NCBI RefSeq assembly: GCF_029543105.1
Contig: NZ_JARQXB010000007.1
Location: 62,001-126,000, forward strand
Length of the DNA stretch: 64,000 bases
Reading direction: 5' to 3'
Source of the DNA: Stenotrophomonas sp. HITSZ_GD
Lineage (GTDB): Bacteria; Pseudomonadota; Gammaproteobacteria; Xanthomonadales; Xanthomonadaceae
Positions 37,100-46,259 of the stretch are shown one piece after another (within the stretch, counting starts at the first letter, position 1; every line of letters starts with the position of its first letter). The position numbers were made by a program, and so were the translations under genes. The notes below the pieces were generated by a model. That model was not told the DNA's origin, ran no database searches, and was given only the letters and a program-made list of their open reading frames with translations.

Positions 37100-37450
37100 A
37101 TGAAGTCTTTTGCCGTAGCCGTAAGGGCCCTGGCGTTCGGGCTGCTGCTGTCGATCCCCGCCATGGCAGGCGCAAAGGTCGACATCAACAGTGCCAGCGC
37201 CGAGGAGCTGGATCAGGTGCTGGTGAATGTCGGGCCTTCCAAGGCCAAGGCCATCGTCGAGCACCGTGAAGCCCACGGGCCCTTCAAGAGCGCCGAGGAC
37301 CTGGCGCAGGTCAAAGGGATCGGACTGAGTACCGTCGAACGGAATCGGGACCTCATCGAGGTCGGCGCGGGAAGCGCGCCCGGGAAAGCGCCAGTGAAGG
37401 CGCAGGAGACGGCGACAAGCGCACCGGCGGAGCCGGTCACGAGACAGTAG
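37100..37450 (+). CDS. ComEA-like helix-hairpin-helix secreted protein
   Basis: A 116-residue protein with a signal peptide (MKSFAVAVRALAFGLLLSIP, cleavage near AGA). A ComEA-type HhH DNA-binding domain follows: VDINSASAEELDQVLVNVGP, AKAIVEHREAHGPF, and LAQVKGIGLSTVERN. The tail is Ala/Pro/Thr-rich. AAGGAG lies 8 nt before the ATG. Periplasmic ComEA binds incoming DNA during natural transformation in Gram-negative bacteria; small ComEA-like proteins may have other roles. No other competence gene is near. Confidence 0.85.
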   Translation: MKSFAVAVRALAFGLLLSIPAMAGAKVDINSASAEELDQVLVNVGPSKAKAIVEHREAHGPFKSAEDLAQVKGIGLSTVERNRDLIEVGAGSAPGKAPVKAQETATSAPAEPVTRQ

Positions 37451-37550
37451 GAACAGGGATCGCAGGGATACGGCTCGACGCAGGATGCGTGGCCGAGCGC
37501 CATCTAGGCAGGAAGTCTAGGGGAAGGCTGGATGCCGACAAGGACGTGAC

Positions 37551-37592
37551 CGCCCGGTGTCGCACAGGACGTGCCGCCGGGCGATTCTTTTT
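37551..37592 (+). terminator. Probable intrinsic terminator after the comEA-like gene
   Basis: A 7-bp stem (CGCCCGG at 37551-37557 with CCGGGCG at 37577-37583) closes a 19-base loop and is followed by ATTCTTTTT. The long loop lowers confidence. It lies 100 bp after the comEA-like stop and just before the HutD gene. Confidence 0.5.
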
Positions 37593-37633
37593 GGGGCGTC
37601 CCGCAGTGGCGGGCCATGCGGCAGAATGCCCGC

Positions 37634-38245
37634 ATGGATTTCCTGAACACGCCCAGCTGCGTCATTCCCGCCCACGAGTATCGCCGCGAGCGCTGGCGCA
37701 ACCAGCAGGGCTGGACGCGCGAGATCCTGCGGCACGGGCCGCCGGGCGAGGATTGGGCGCTGCGCCTGTCCATCGCCGAGATCGAACAGGATTCGGACTT
37801 TTCCGCGTTCCCCGGCGTCGAACGCGAACTCGTGCTGCTGCACGGTAACGGCGTGCGCCTGTGCTTCGACAGCGGCGAGGCGGTCACGCTGCTGCCGCCG
37901 CATCAGCGGCTGCGGTTCCCGGGCGAGGCCGCGCTGCGCGGCGAGCTGGTCGATGGCCCCACCCACGATTTCAACCTGATGTGGCGTCGCGACCTGCTGC
38001 GCACGACGCTGCTGCATCGGCCACTGGTCGGGCCGATGCTGTTCTTCAGCGAGCCGGGCGTGGCCTGGGCGATCCACCTGCTAGGCGGGCAGGCGCGCTT
38101 CGAATCGGCGATTGCGCTGCCACCGCTGGCCAGCGGGGACACCGCGTGGCTGGGGGCGGGCCCGCGCACGCGTTACGCGTTGCATGGCGCGGGTGAGCTG
38201 CTCGCGATCCGCATCGAACCGGCTGCGGCGGACGCTGCCGCCTAG
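37634..38245 (+). CDS. HutD family protein
   Basis: About 203 residues, cupin-like. The N-terminal YRRERWRNQQGWTREIL resembles the HutD signature (usually WRNGGGxTREI), followed by WALRLSIAEIEQDSDFSAFP, an ERELVLLHGNGVRL strand and DFNLMWRR. HutD is linked by context to histidine use (hut) in Pseudomonas, where it may limit pathway activity; no hut genes are in this window, so the role here is uncertain. The start at 37634 fits the family N-terminus. Its stop overlaps the convergent reductase gene by 4 bp. Confidence 0.8.
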   Translation: MDFLNTPSCVIPAHEYRRERWRNQQGWTREILRHGPPGEDWALRLSIAEIEQDSDFSAFPGVERELVLLHGNGVRLCFDSGEAVTLLPPHQRLRFPGEAALRGELVDGPTHDFNLMWRRDLLRTTLLHRPLVGPMLFFSEPGVAWAIHLLGGQARFESAIALPPLASGDTAWLGAGPRTRYALHGAGELLAIRIEPAAADAAA

Positions 38246-39837
38246 TACACGTCGCGGCGATAGCGGCCCGCCAGCAAAAGCGCTTCGCGAACGTCGGCGC
38301 CGAGCACCTGCTCCAGCACCGCATCCACCGCCGGGGCCATGCCGCGCAGGCTACCGCAGACGTACAGCGACGCGCCGGCGCCGATCCATGCACGCAGGGC
38401 TTCCGCCGCATCGGCGAGCGCGTCCTGCACGTAGCGATGGCGGCCGCCGTCGCGCGAATACACCGTGTCCAGCCGCTCGATTCCGCCCGTCTCCTGCCAA
38501 CGCTGGAGGTCGTGGGCGAAGTGATTGTCGTGCGCCGCGTGGCGCTCGCCGAACAACAGCCAGTTGCGCGTGGCCCCGGCCTCGATACGCGCAGCCAGGT
38601 GGGCGCGCAGGCCCGCGATGCCCGTACCGTTGCCGATGAGGATCAGCGGGCGCGCGTCGGCCGGCGGATGAAAGCCGGGGTTGGTACGCAGGCGCAAGGC
38701 GATGGTGCCGCCGACCGCGGCATGCTCGCAGAGCCAGCCGCTGCCCAGGCCCGGCCGGCCATCCGGGCCGAGCTGCCGGCGCACCAGCAGGTCCAGGCGA
38801 TGTTCGGCGGGGATGCTGGCAATGGAATATTCGCGATGCGGTAGCGGCTGCAATGCGTCGACCCAGCGCTCGAGCGGGCCGTCGGTGATGTCCTGCCACT
38901 GCGAGCGGGCGATCCAGTCGCGCAGGGGTTCGCCGTGCACGAGGCGGTCGCCGTCAAGGTGGTGGGCTGCCAGGAAGCGGCTGACCGCCACGCTGGCGTG
39001 CCGCGGACCGATCTCGGCGATGTCGCCGGCCTGCCACGTGGGCCGCTCGCCCTGCGCCGGCTGTAGCGACAGGCGGAAGACCGCGCCCGCGTCGCAGCCG
39101 GGGTTGGTGCGCTCGCGCGCGTCGAGTCGCCAGGGCTGGTACTGCGGGCGTTCCCAGTCGGCCTGGGCGGTGCCGTCGCCGAGTTGCCCGAGCAGGTACT
39201 GCCAATGACGCAAGGTGCCGGGGTCGGCGTTGTCAACCTCGACGCGGTCGAACAACGTGTGCGCGCCGTGGCGGGACAGCCACTCGTCGAGCTGGCGGCC
39301 GAAGGCACAGAAGTCGTCGTAGCTGCGGTCGCCAAGGGCGAGCATGCCGTAGCGCAGTTTCGGCAGGGCCTGGATACGCGGCGCGGTCCGGCGCAGGAAG
39401 GCCAGGGCATGGTCGGGCGGATCGCCCTCGCCGGTCGTGCTCACCACGAACAGCACGCGCTCGGCGGTGCGCAGTGTTTCCGCATCCAGCGCCTGCAATG
39501 GCATCGCCTGCGCCGGTACGCTGCTGGCGCGCAGGGCCTGGGCGCTGCGTTCGGCCAGTTCGGCAGCAAAGCCGGTCTGGCTGGCCCACGCCACGATCAG
39601 CGGCGCGCCGCCGCCGGGCGCCGGCCGAGATGGTCGCGCGCGCCAGGCGACCGCGCCGCACAGCGCGGCGTAGGCCAGCACGCTGCCGGCCGCCGCCTGC
39701 CACTGCCAGCGCAGCGCCGTTCCCGGCCACCAGGCAGCGCCCGCATGCAGGCGCTGCAGGCAGTACCCGGCCACGGCGAGCAGTGCCAGCACCGCCGCGT
39801 TGCCCAGCCAGGCGCGCCACGCCCACGGCGGGTTCAC
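38242..39837 (-). CDS. CysJ-like membrane-anchored diflavin reductase
   Basis: About 531 residues from a GTG start overlapping the apbE stop (GTGA). Two N-terminal transmembrane helices (about 8-27 and 45-65) are followed by a flavodoxin domain with FMN loops SQTGFAAELAE, STTGEGDPPDHAL and LGDRSYDDFCAFG. An FAD-binding domain (PHREYSIASIP), an NADP site (IGNGTGIAGLRAH, LYVCGSLRG) and the CysJ-type C-terminus RYRRDVY complete it. It should carry electrons from NADPH through FAD to FMN at the cytoplasmic face. Last gene of the iron cluster; it likely supplies electrons to the PepSY protein. Confidence 0.88.
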   Translation of the reverse strand: MNPPWAWRAWLGNAAVLALLAVAGYCLQRLHAGAAWWPGTALRWQWQAAAGSVLAYAALCGAVAWRARPSRPAPGGGAPLIVAWASQTGFAAELAERSAQALRASSVPAQAMPLQALDAETLRTAERVLFVVSTTGEGDPPDHALAFLRRTAPRIQALPKLRYGMLALGDRSYDDFCAFGRQLDEWLSRHGAHTLFDRVEVDNADPGTLRHWQYLLGQLGDGTAQADWERPQYQPWRLDARERTNPGCDAGAVFRLSLQPAQGERPTWQAGDIAEIGPRHASVAVSRFLAAHHLDGDRLVHGEPLRDWIARSQWQDITDGPLERWVDALQPLPHREYSIASIPAEHRLDLLVRRQLGPDGRPGLGSGWLCEHAAVGGTIALRLRTNPGFHPPADARPLILIGNGTGIAGLRAHLAARIEAGATRNWLLFGERHAAHDNHFAHDLQRWQETGGIERLDTVYSRDGGRHRYVQDALADAAEALRAWIGAGASLYVCGSLRGMAPAVDAVLEQVLGADVREALLLAGRYRRDVY

Positions 39838-40817
39838 GGGGTCGCCTCCAGCAGCGCCTCGAAGGCGGGACTCAGCCGTTCGCGCAAGCCCGTGCCGTCG
39901 CGGGAGAGAAAGCGCACGGCCAGATGGAGGCGTTCCGCGAGCGCCAGGCCTTCTTCCGGGCCCAGCACCGTCATCGCGGTCGCCCACGCATCGGCGTGCG
40001 TCGCATCGGCCGCGACCACGCTCACCGCCGCCGGCGCGCGCGGCACGGGGCGGCGCAGGCGGGGATCGAAGGTGTGCGAGTAGCGTTCGTCGCCGGCGTC
40101 GAAGTGGTGCCAGCGATCACCGGACGTCGCGATGGCGCGTCCCCGCAACGCCACCACGCGCGGGGGGAGCGCGGACGCGGCGTCTTCTTCAGGCGCCGAT
40201 TCGACCAGCACGCGCCAGGGCTGGGCATCGGGCTTGTCGCCATAGCCGAAGAGCTCGCCGCCGACTTCCACCAGCGCCGCGTCCACGCCGGCATGCTGCA
40301 GGTAGGCGGCCACCGCATCCACGCCGTAGCCCTTGGCGATCGCTGACAGGTCCAGCGCCAACCCGCCCGGTTGCAGCAGCTCGGCGCTGTTCGCATCCCA
40401 AACCAGCCGCGACCAGCCGATACGCTGTGCGGTCGCCTCGCGCTCGGCGTCCGACGGAACGCGCAGCGGGCCGCGCGAAGCGCCGAAGCCCCATAGCGCC
40501 ACCAGCGGACCGAGCGTGGGGTCGAACGCCCCGCCGCTGGCTTGCGCCACTTCCAGCGCCACCGACATCACGTGCGCGAAGCCGGCGGGCAGGCGGTGCC
40601 GGGTTCCCCGGGCGGCGCCGTTGTAGCGGCTGATCGCCGAGCCGGCTTCCCACTGGCTCATCTGCGCGACGACGTCGTCGAGCACGCCCTGGATGCCCGC
40701 ATGCAGGCCGTGCAGGTCGCGGCCGCGACGCACGGCCAGGCGCACGTGCCAGCGCGTGCCCATGGTGGCGCCGCCGAGGGCGGCGACTTCGCGATCGAGA
40801 AGAGTGGCGGACGACAT
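39834..40817 (-). CDS. apbE: FAD:protein FMN transferase (ApbE family)
   Basis: A 327-residue flavin transferase that attaches FMN to Ser/Thr of target proteins. Landmarks are GATMGTRWHV at the N-terminus, GGLALDLSAIAKGYGVDAVA (FAD-binding), VEVGGELFGYG, the SGDRWHHFDAGDERYSHTFDPR block and the Mg-binding ATHADAWATAMTVLG. Unusually, no signal peptide or lipobox is visible; most ApbE proteins are periplasmic lipoproteins. It overlaps the diflavin reductase by 4 bp and follows the DUF4198 and DUF2271 genes, whose product carries a likely flavinylation motif. Confidence 0.9.
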   Translation of the reverse strand: MSSATLLDREVAALGGATMGTRWHVRLAVRRGRDLHGLHAGIQGVLDDVVAQMSQWEAGSAISRYNGAARGTRHRLPAGFAHVMSVALEVAQASGGAFDPTLGPLVALWGFGASRGPLRVPSDAEREATAQRIGWSRLVWDANSAELLQPGGLALDLSAIAKGYGVDAVAAYLQHAGVDAALVEVGGELFGYGDKPDAQPWRVLVESAPEEDAASALPPRVVALRGRAIATSGDRWHHFDAGDERYSHTFDPRLRRPVPRAPAAVSVVAADATHADAWATAMTVLGPEEGLALAERLHLAVRFLSRDGTGLRERLSPAFEALLEATP

Positions 40818-40866
40818 GGAGACAGGCGCGGCAAGCGCGGCGGCGCGGGGCCGCCGCGCAATCGCC

Positions 40867-41685
40867 TTACTGCGGCAGCACCTCGAGCGTAGCCACGTAG
40901 CTCAGGCGGCGCTGCTTGGCCTGCTTCACGGTGGTCTTGTTGTCCTGCGTATCGGCCTCCAGCCAGTACATGCCCGCCTCCGGCCAGGTGACGCTGAAGC
41001 GGCCCTGCGCATCGGTGGTGACCTTGATCTCGCCTTGCGTATTGCGATAGCGCGTGGCGCCGCGGACGATTTCCACCGCCAGCCCGGCCGCCGGCTTGCC
41101 GTCGATCTGCAGCTGGAACGTCGCCGCCTCGCCGGCGAACAGGTCGTTCGGGTGGGTCACCGGCACCAGCTCCAGGCCCTGGCCGTTCGGCTTGAGCGCG
41201 GTCTGGCTGGGCGCGCCGTTGGTGACGAAGGTTTCCACCCGGCCGTACTGCTGGGACACCTGCAGGTCCTGCGCATCCTGCGGCACTTCCGCGGCGAAGG
41301 CGGCCTCGTCGCCGCGCCAGCGCTTGGGCTTGCCATCGGCCTGCTTCCAGCTCGCCATCAGCCCGCGGTTGATCACGCTCAGGCGATACGTACCCGGCTG
41401 CGCCAGCTCCACGTCGAACACGCTGCGGAACTTGCCGGTGGCCGCGTTCTGCGGCTGCACCTGGCTGCCGTCCGGGGCGGTGATCACCAGGCCGTCCAGG
41501 CGCAGCGGCACGTGGTTGAGATAGAACAGGTCGTTGGACACCGCCGCGTCGACGCTGATCCACGGGCTTTCGCCGGCGATGACGGTCTGCGAGGGCAGCA
41601 GCCAGGCCTTGTGGGCGAAGGCGGCGGGCGCCAGCGCGAGCAGCGTGGCCGCGGCGAAGGCGGCGGTCAGGACGGAACGCTTCAT
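40867..41685 (-). CDS. DUF4198 periplasmic protein
   Basis: About 272 residues with a signal peptide ([20 protein letters not shown], cleavage near AFA), so the mature protein begins with His-Lys. The DUF4198 region has [15 protein letters not shown], an Ig-like LEVLPQ ending and a [20 protein letters not shown] segment similar to NikM/CbiK-type extracellular metal-uptake domains. A strong AAAGGAG site precedes the ATG at 41685. The family often accompanies TonB-dependent metal uptake. It is the third from last gene of the iron cluster. Confidence 0.87.
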   Translation of the reverse strand: MKRSVLTAAFAAATLLALAPAAFAHKAWLLPSQTVIAGESPWISVDAAVSNDLFYLNHVPLRLDGLVITAPDGSQVQPQNAATGKFRSVFDVELAQPGTYRLSVINRGLMASWKQADGKPKRWRGDEAAFAAEVPQDAQDLQVSQQYGRVETFVTNGAPSQTALKPNGQGLELVPVTHPNDLFAGEAATFQLQIDGKPAAGLAVEIVRGATRYRNTQGEIKVTTDAQGRFSVTWPEAGMYWLEADTQDNKTTVKQAKQRRLSYVATLEVLPQ

Positions 41686-41716
41686 CGGAACTCCTTTGCG
41701 AATGACGGAAGACGGA

Positions 41717-42229
41717 TTACGGACGAACCGCGACACTGACCGCGCCCAGCTCGGTGCTGCCCTGGGCCTTGCCTTGCTGCGCGCCGCCGCCCCACTGGAA
41801 GGGCACCTTCAGCAGCTCGCGGCCACCGACCTCGCGCGCGGCTTCCACCACCACGGTGTACTGCCCGGCCGGCAGGCCCTGCAGCTGCGCCTCGCCGAAG
41901 GACAGCGCGTGGGTGCCGGCCGGACGCGTCGGGCCGCTCACGCCGTCGATCGGCAACTGCACGCTGCGCCCGCTCTTGCGCCACCACTGGCGCAGGTCCG
42001 GCAGCCACTTGGTGCCGTGGCCCTCGGCGGTGCCGCGCAGCTGGTACCAGACCGCCAGATTGCGTGCGACCTGCGCGTCGGCGCCCTCGATCCACACCGC
42101 CACGTACGGCCGGTGGTACTCGGCGACATCCAGCTTGGGAATCTCGACGTTGACCTCGAGCGTGGCGGCGTAAGCCGGGGTGGCGACCAGGCCGAAGCTG
42201 GTGATCGCGAGGGTGAGCGGGGTGCGCAT
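41717..42229 (-). CDS. DUF2271 periplasmic protein, likely flavinylated
   Basis: About 170 residues. Signal peptide residues 1-21 ([17 protein letters not shown]), then a beta-rich DUF2271 domain: [54 protein letters not shown]. Residues 95-101 read D-G-V-S-G-P-T, which matches the D-G-x-[ST]-[GS]-x-[ST] pattern at which ApbE attaches FMN; Thr101 would be the site. The gene is 32 bp upstream of DUF4198 and 21 bp downstream of the PepSY gene. I infer that it is a periplasmic FMN electron carrier between the PepSY protein and ferric-siderophore. Confidence 0.85.
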   Translation of the reverse strand: MRTPLTLAITSFGLVATPAYAATLEVNVEIPKLDVAEYHRPYVAVWIEGADAQVARNLAVWYQLRGTAEGHGTKWLPDLRQWWRKSGRSVQLPIDGVSGPTRPAGTHALSFGEAQLQGLPAGQYTVVVEAAREVGGRELLKVPFQWGGGAQQGKAQGSTELGAVSVAVRP

Positions 42230-42249
42230 GGACGTGGCTCCGTGGGGGG

Positions 42250-42918
42250 CTAGTGGATGAGGATCAGGGCGATGAGCAGCGGCAGCAGCAGGCCCAGGCC
42301 GACCAGCGGCCAGGTCATGCGCCGCTGCCGCGCGTGCATGTGCAGCAGGAACAGGCCGGTGATGGCGAATACCAGGCAGGCCAGGGCGAACAGGTCGATG
42401 AACCAGCCCCACGCCGGGCCCGCGTTGCGACCCTTGTGCAGGTCGTTGAAGTAGGAGATCCAGCCGCGCTCGGTGCGCTCGTATTCCACCGCGCCGGTGT
42501 CGCGCGCGATGCTCAACCAGGCGTCCTCGCCCGGCGCCGGCATCGACACGTACACCTCTTCGGCGGACCACTCCGCCTGCCGCCCGGCCAGCCGCAGCGA
42601 CAGTTCGCCCGACAGCCAGCCCGCCACCGGCGCCGGCAGCGGCGCCTGGCCTTCTTCCGGCCCACGCAGGCGCTGCAGGATCGGCGCCGGCAAGGTGAGT
42701 TGGTAGTTGCTCACGCGGGGCTTGGCCTCGATCAGCGCCGCGTGGTTGAGCGTCAGTCCGGTGGCCGCGAACAGCAGCATGCCGACCAGGCACATCGCCG
42801 AGCTGATCCAGTGCCACTGGTGCAACGTACGCAACCAGAAACCGCGGCGCTGCTGCTGCGTGGCGAGATCGGAGGAGGAATCGGACAAGCCAGCGTCACC
42901 GGGGAGGGAGGGCGTCAT
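42250..42918 (-). CDS. PepSY-associated transmembrane protein
   Basis: About 222 residues with an N-terminal cytoplasmic tail, a first helix after [20 protein letters not shown] (with the paired His typical of PepSY heme/electron-transfer helices), a periplasmic domain and two C-terminal helices. The periplasmic domain holds the segment [16 protein letters not shown]. The HxW and DLHKG motifs match PepSY_TM proteins that act as inner-membrane ferric reductases. Start ATG at 42918 lies directly downstream of a Fur-like palindrome. The gene is positioned between piuC and the DUF2271 gene. Confidence 0.88.
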   Translation of the reverse strand: MTPSLPGDAGLSDSSSDLATQQQRRGFWLRTLHQWHWISSAMCLVGMLLFAATGLTLNHAALIEAKPRVSNYQLTLPAPILQRLRGPEEGQAPLPAPVAGWLSGELSLRLAGRQAEWSAEEVYVSMPAPGEDAWLSIARDTGAVEYERTERGWISYFNDLHKGRNAGPAWGWFIDLFALACLVFAITGLFLLHMHARQRRMTWPLVGLGLLLPLLIALILIH

Positions 42919-42925
42919 TCTATTC

Positions 42926-42946
42926 AATTGAGAATGGATCGCAATT
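42926..42946. promoter_or_regulatory. Candidate Fur box in front of the PepSY gene
   Basis: The 21-bp sequence AATTGAGAATGGATCGCAATT (one strand, given in part by its arms AATTG-AGAAT and CGCAATT) is an imperfect palindrome with GAGAAT- and GCAATT-type half-sites like those in Fur boxes. It ends 8 bp before the PepSY start, in the 41-bp gap after piuC. It may mark a second iron-controlled start in the operon. The match to the consensus is only moderate. Confidence 0.4.
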
Positions 42947-42959
42947 GGAGGGCTCTGGC

Positions 42960-43652
42960 TCAGGTCTCCGACCAGCCGCGCAGCAGGTTGTGATAGACGT
43001 TGGTGAGCCGCAGCAGGGCGTCGCGATCGGCGCCCGATTGCGTGAGCGACTGGATCGCGCCATCCAGCTCGAACAGCATCTGCCGCTGCTGGCCATCGCG
43101 CACCAGGCTCTGCACCCAGAAGAACGATGCCAGGCGCGCGCCCTGCGTCACCGGCGCCACGCGGTGCAGGCTGCTGGAGGGGTAGAGGATCAGATCGCCG
43201 GCAGGCAGCTTCACTTCGTGCTCGCCGTACGTATCGTGGACGATCAACTCGCCGCCCTCGTATTCCTCTGGCTCGCTCAGGAACAGCGTGCACGACAAGT
43301 CACTGCGCACGCTGAGCGGCGGCTGGCCGTCCCCGCCGCCGATGGTCATCACCGAACCATCGACATGGAAGCCGTAGTGACCCCCGCCTTCATAGCGATT
43401 GAAGCGCGGCGGCACCGTACGCAGGGGCAGTGCGGCGGCGAAATACACCGGGCTGCGCGCCAGCGCGTTGAGCACCGCCTGCCCGAGCTGCTGCTTCACT
43501 GGCGAAGCGTCGGGTAGTTGCAGGTTGCGCTTGACCTGCGCGCCTTGCACGCCGACCGTCTCGCGGCCGTCGGTCCACTCCGCCGCCTCCAGCGCGCGAC
43601 GGAAGCGCGCCACTTCCTCGGCGCTCAGGATTCCCGGTATGTGCAGCAGCAT
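42960..43652 (-). CDS. piuC: PKHD-type Fe(II)/2-oxoglutarate hydroxylase PiuC
   Basis: About 230 residues. The Fe(II) site is HVD in HYGFHVDGS and His in [14 protein letters not shown], with Arg for 2-oxoglutarate in the latter motif; N-terminal [20 protein letters not shown] is typical of PiuC/YbiX. The start at 43652 has a GGGGAG site; the longer frame to 43703 does not. The natural substrate of PiuC is unknown, but the gene nearly always sits beside a catecholate-type TonB receptor and is iron-regulated. It lies 70 bp downstream of the receptor gene. Confidence 0.93.
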   Translation of the reverse strand: MLLHIPGILSAEEVARFRRALEAAEWTDGRETVGVQGAQVKRNLQLPDASPVKQQLGQAVLNALARSPVYFAAALPLRTVPPRFNRYEGGGHYGFHVDGSVMTIGGGDGQPPLSVRSDLSCTLFLSEPEEYEGGELIVHDTYGEHEVKLPAGDLILYPSSSLHRVAPVTQGARLASFFWVQSLVRDGQQRQMLFELDGAIQSLTQSGADRDALLRLTNVYHNLLRGWSET

Positions 43653-43722
43653 CGTGTTCTCCCCGCCTGCGGACGCCCTCGCGACGAGGGCGTCCTGGAT
43701 CACTTCACCCTGACGCGCCCGA

Positions 43723-46014
43723 TCAGAAGCGCAGGTTGGCCGTCAGCGTGAAGGTGCGCGGCGCCCCCGGGCTGTAGCGGTAACCGCTCTTGTTGATGCC
43801 GGCCACGTATTCCTTGTCGAACAGATTGTAGGCATTCAAGCGCAGGTCGAAGTGATCGTTGAACGGATAGGTCACCACCGCGTCCCACACCGTGTACGAC
43901 TTCACGAACGCCGGCGTGCCGATCGCGCCGTCGGTGCCGCGCTTCATCTCGCCGCTGTAGCGCACGCCGCCGCCGATGGTGAGGTTGAAGGGCAGGGTGT
44001 AGGTCGTCCATGCGGTGAAGGCGCTGTCCGGGGTGTAACTCAGGTCGGTGGTGCCGTCCTGCGACACCTTCGCGCCTTCCTCGACTTGCGCATCCATCTT
44101 GGTATAGCCAGCCGACACCGACCAGTGCTCGCTGATCCGGCCCACCGCCGACAGCTCCACGCCCTCCACCCGCTTCTCGCCGGTCTGGTAGTAGATGTTC
44201 GGGTTGGTCGGGTCCGGCGCGATCTCGTTGGTCACGTCGGTGCGGAACAACGCCATCGACAGCAGCAGGCCTTCGTCGAAGAAGCTCCACTTGGTGCCGA
44301 TCTCGGCGGTCTTGGCCTTCTGCGGGTCCAGGTTGGGGTTGTTGAGGTTGTTGGCCGCGGTGCTCAGCTCCAGCGCGCTGCCGCCCGGCGGCTGCTGCGA
44401 GACGGCGTAGTTGGCATACAGGCTCACGTCTTCGCTGGCCTTGTACACCGCGCCGAGCTTCCAGTTGAACAGCGTGTCCTTGGCGCTGGCAGTCACGCCC
44501 GGCACGATGGTGCCGGTCGGCTGCGTACCGCAGGCCGGGCCGCCGCGACCGCCGCAGGCCACCAGGCTGTCGAAGTCGGTGTCGTAGCGGTCCAGGCGCA
44601 CGCCGCCGGTCACCAGGAAGCTTTCGCCGAACTTGAGCGTGTCGAACGCATACGCCGAGTAGGTGGTGGTGCGGCCCTTGGAATGTGCACCGTTGCGGCC
44701 CCACACCAGGCCGTCGACGTTCCAGTCCGGCGCGTAGAGGTGCGCCGCCGGCCACGCGCCGCTGCGCGTTGCCACGCCCCAGCTCTCCAACTCCTCGCGC
44801 GTGGCTTCCACGCCGGTGCTCAGGTTGTGCACGACCGCGCCGGTGGTGAAGTCCCAGCGCAGGTTCAACTGGTCGGTGAGGATCGTGTACTGCTGGTCCT
44901 TGAAGGTCGGCGTGCTGCGCGCGAGGGTCCAGGTGGACGGATCATTCCGGTTCGGCGTCAGCAGGTTGGCTGCGGTCACCATGAACGCGGTGAGCATGTA
45001 ATCCTGCTCATTGCGGCCCCAACGCGCGGTATTGGTGAGCTTCAACGCATCGGAGAAGTCGTGCTCGAAGCGGAACGTCGCCATCTTCGATTCCACGTCG
45101 TCATGGTCGTGGCGGGTGCCGTAGAAATTCTCCGGGTCGACCTTGGGCGCGGTCGCCAGCCACGGGCGCAGCGGATCGGGCGACGAATACCCCGGCAGGC
45201 CGATGGTGGGCACGCTGCCGTCGGGGATGTTGTCCTGCTTCACGTACACCAGGTCGATGTAGTAGCGCGTGTCGCCATCCAGGCCGAACGCGAGCGAGGG
45301 TGCCACGCCCCAGCGCTTGTTCTCGACGTGGTCGCGGCCGACCGCATCGCTGTCCTGGCCCATCACGTTGAGGCGGAATGCCGCGCCCGGGTTGCCGAGC
45401 GTGTGGTTCCAGTCGGCGGTGAGGCGACGCTGCCCGTCCACGCCACCCGTGAGCGAGGCGGTGGTGGCATTGGCGCCGAACGGCTGCTTGGTCACCAGGT
45501 TGATCGCGCCGGTCGGCGCGCTGCGGCCGTTGTCGGTGCCGGCCGGCCCCTTGGTGACTTCGATCTGCTCGATGTTGAACACGTCGCGCGAGATCGAGCC
45601 GAGATCGCGGATGCCGTCCACGAAGATGCTCGAGGAGCTGTCAAAGCCGCGCATGTAGACGGTATCGCCCGTGCTGCTGTTGCCGTTCTCGCCGACGTAG
45701 AAGGTGCCCACGCCGGGGCTGTTGCGCAGTGCCTCGGTCAGCGTGGTGGCGCCCTGCTCGTTGAACAGGTCCTTGCTGATGATGTTGACCGTCTGCGGGG
45801 TGTCCTGCAGCGGCTGGGTGAACTTCGGCGAGGAAGGCGCTTCCACGAGGTAGCGCTTCGCGCGGTCTGCCTGCACGTCGATCTTGTCCAGCGTCTTGGC
45901 ATTGTCCGCGGCATCGGCGTGGGCCAGCGGCGCGGCCAGCAGCAGCGCGGCCGCGGTGAGGGTCGTGGCGCCCGCGGAACGGGGAAGAACGTGCTTGCGG
46001 CTCTTGATGCTCAT
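43723..46014 (-). CDS. TonB-dependent siderophore receptor (Fiu/CatE-like)
   Basis: About 763 residues. Signal peptide ([18 protein letters not shown]) then a TonB-box region ([10 protein letters not shown]). The plug domain has [36 protein letters not shown] and [20 protein letters not shown]. The 22-strand barrel ends ...TLTANLRF with a terminal Phe for BAM. The LFDKEYVAG block precedes the end. Similarity to the Fiu/CatE class and the piuC neighbour suggest monocatechol-type ferric siderophores. The start at 46014 matches the signal peptide. A Fur-like palindrome lies about 125 bp upstream. Confidence 0.93.
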   Translation of the reverse strand: MSIKSRKHVLPRSAGATTLTAAALLLAAPLAHADAADNAKTLDKIDVQADRAKRYLVEAPSSPKFTQPLQDTPQTVNIISKDLFNEQGATTLTEALRNSPGVGTFYVGENGNSSTGDTVYMRGFDSSSSIFVDGIRDLGSISRDVFNIEQIEVTKGPAGTDNGRSAPTGAINLVTKQPFGANATTASLTGGVDGQRRLTADWNHTLGNPGAAFRLNVMGQDSDAVGRDHVENKRWGVAPSLAFGLDGDTRYYIDLVYVKQDNIPDGSVPTIGLPGYSSPDPLRPWLATAPKVDPENFYGTRHDHDDVESKMATFRFEHDFSDALKLTNTARWGRNEQDYMLTAFMVTAANLLTPNRNDPSTWTLARSTPTFKDQQYTILTDQLNLRWDFTTGAVVHNLSTGVEATREELESWGVATRSGAWPAAHLYAPDWNVDGLVWGRNGAHSKGRTTTYSAYAFDTLKFGESFLVTGGVRLDRYDTDFDSLVACGGRGGPACGTQPTGTIVPGVTASAKDTLFNWKLGAVYKASEDVSLYANYAVSQQPPGGSALELSTAANNLNNPNLDPQKAKTAEIGTKWSFFDEGLLLSMALFRTDVTNEIAPDPTNPNIYYQTGEKRVEGVELSAVGRISEHWSVSAGYTKMDAQVEEGAKVSQDGTTDLSYTPDSAFTAWTTYTLPFNLTIGGGVRYSGEMKRGTDGAIGTPAFVKSYTVWDAVVTYPFNDHFDLRLNAYNLFDKEYVAGINKSGYRYSPGAPRTFTLTANLRF

Positions 46015-46135
46015 GGGTCTGCGAATCCTGTCGACGAGGCGACACAACGGCCGCGCGGGGCGGGCAGGGTGTCGGGCAATGAAAAGGCGTGCCGTGGCTG
46101 GCAAGGCTGGCGACGCGGCGCGCCATTCTTGGGCA

Positions 46136-46164
46136 AATGCGAATCGTTTGCAATGGCATTCGCA
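46136..46164. promoter_or_regulatory. Candidate Fur box upstream of the TonB receptor
   Basis: Bases 46136-46154 contain AATGCGAAT...TTTGCAAT, and a second overlapping arm ATTCGCA at 46158-46164 is the exact reverse complement of TGCGAAT at 46138-46144. Such GCGAAT half-sites are usual in Fur boxes of this family. It lies between the receptor gene and the opposite Rieske/suf genes' end, so the target is the receptor operon. Match is by eye. Confidence 0.55.
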
Positions 46165-46230
46165 CTGATCGGGCGAAATTGGCCTGGGCAGCCGACGGGC
46201 GTGCCCCCTTGGAAGCCATTAACCCTGCAA

Positions 46231-46254
46231 ACGAAAAGGGGGCCGGCGGGCCCC
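46231..46254 (-). terminator. Intrinsic terminator after the Rieske gene
   Basis: On the minus strand, GGGGCC and GGCCCC pair around a 4-base loop and are followed by CTTTTCGTTT. The structure starts a few bases after the stop codon of the Rieske gene, so it likely ends the suf-GNAT-Rieske transcript before the Fur-controlled receptor promoter. Confidence 0.7.
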
Positions 46255-46259
46255 TGTCG

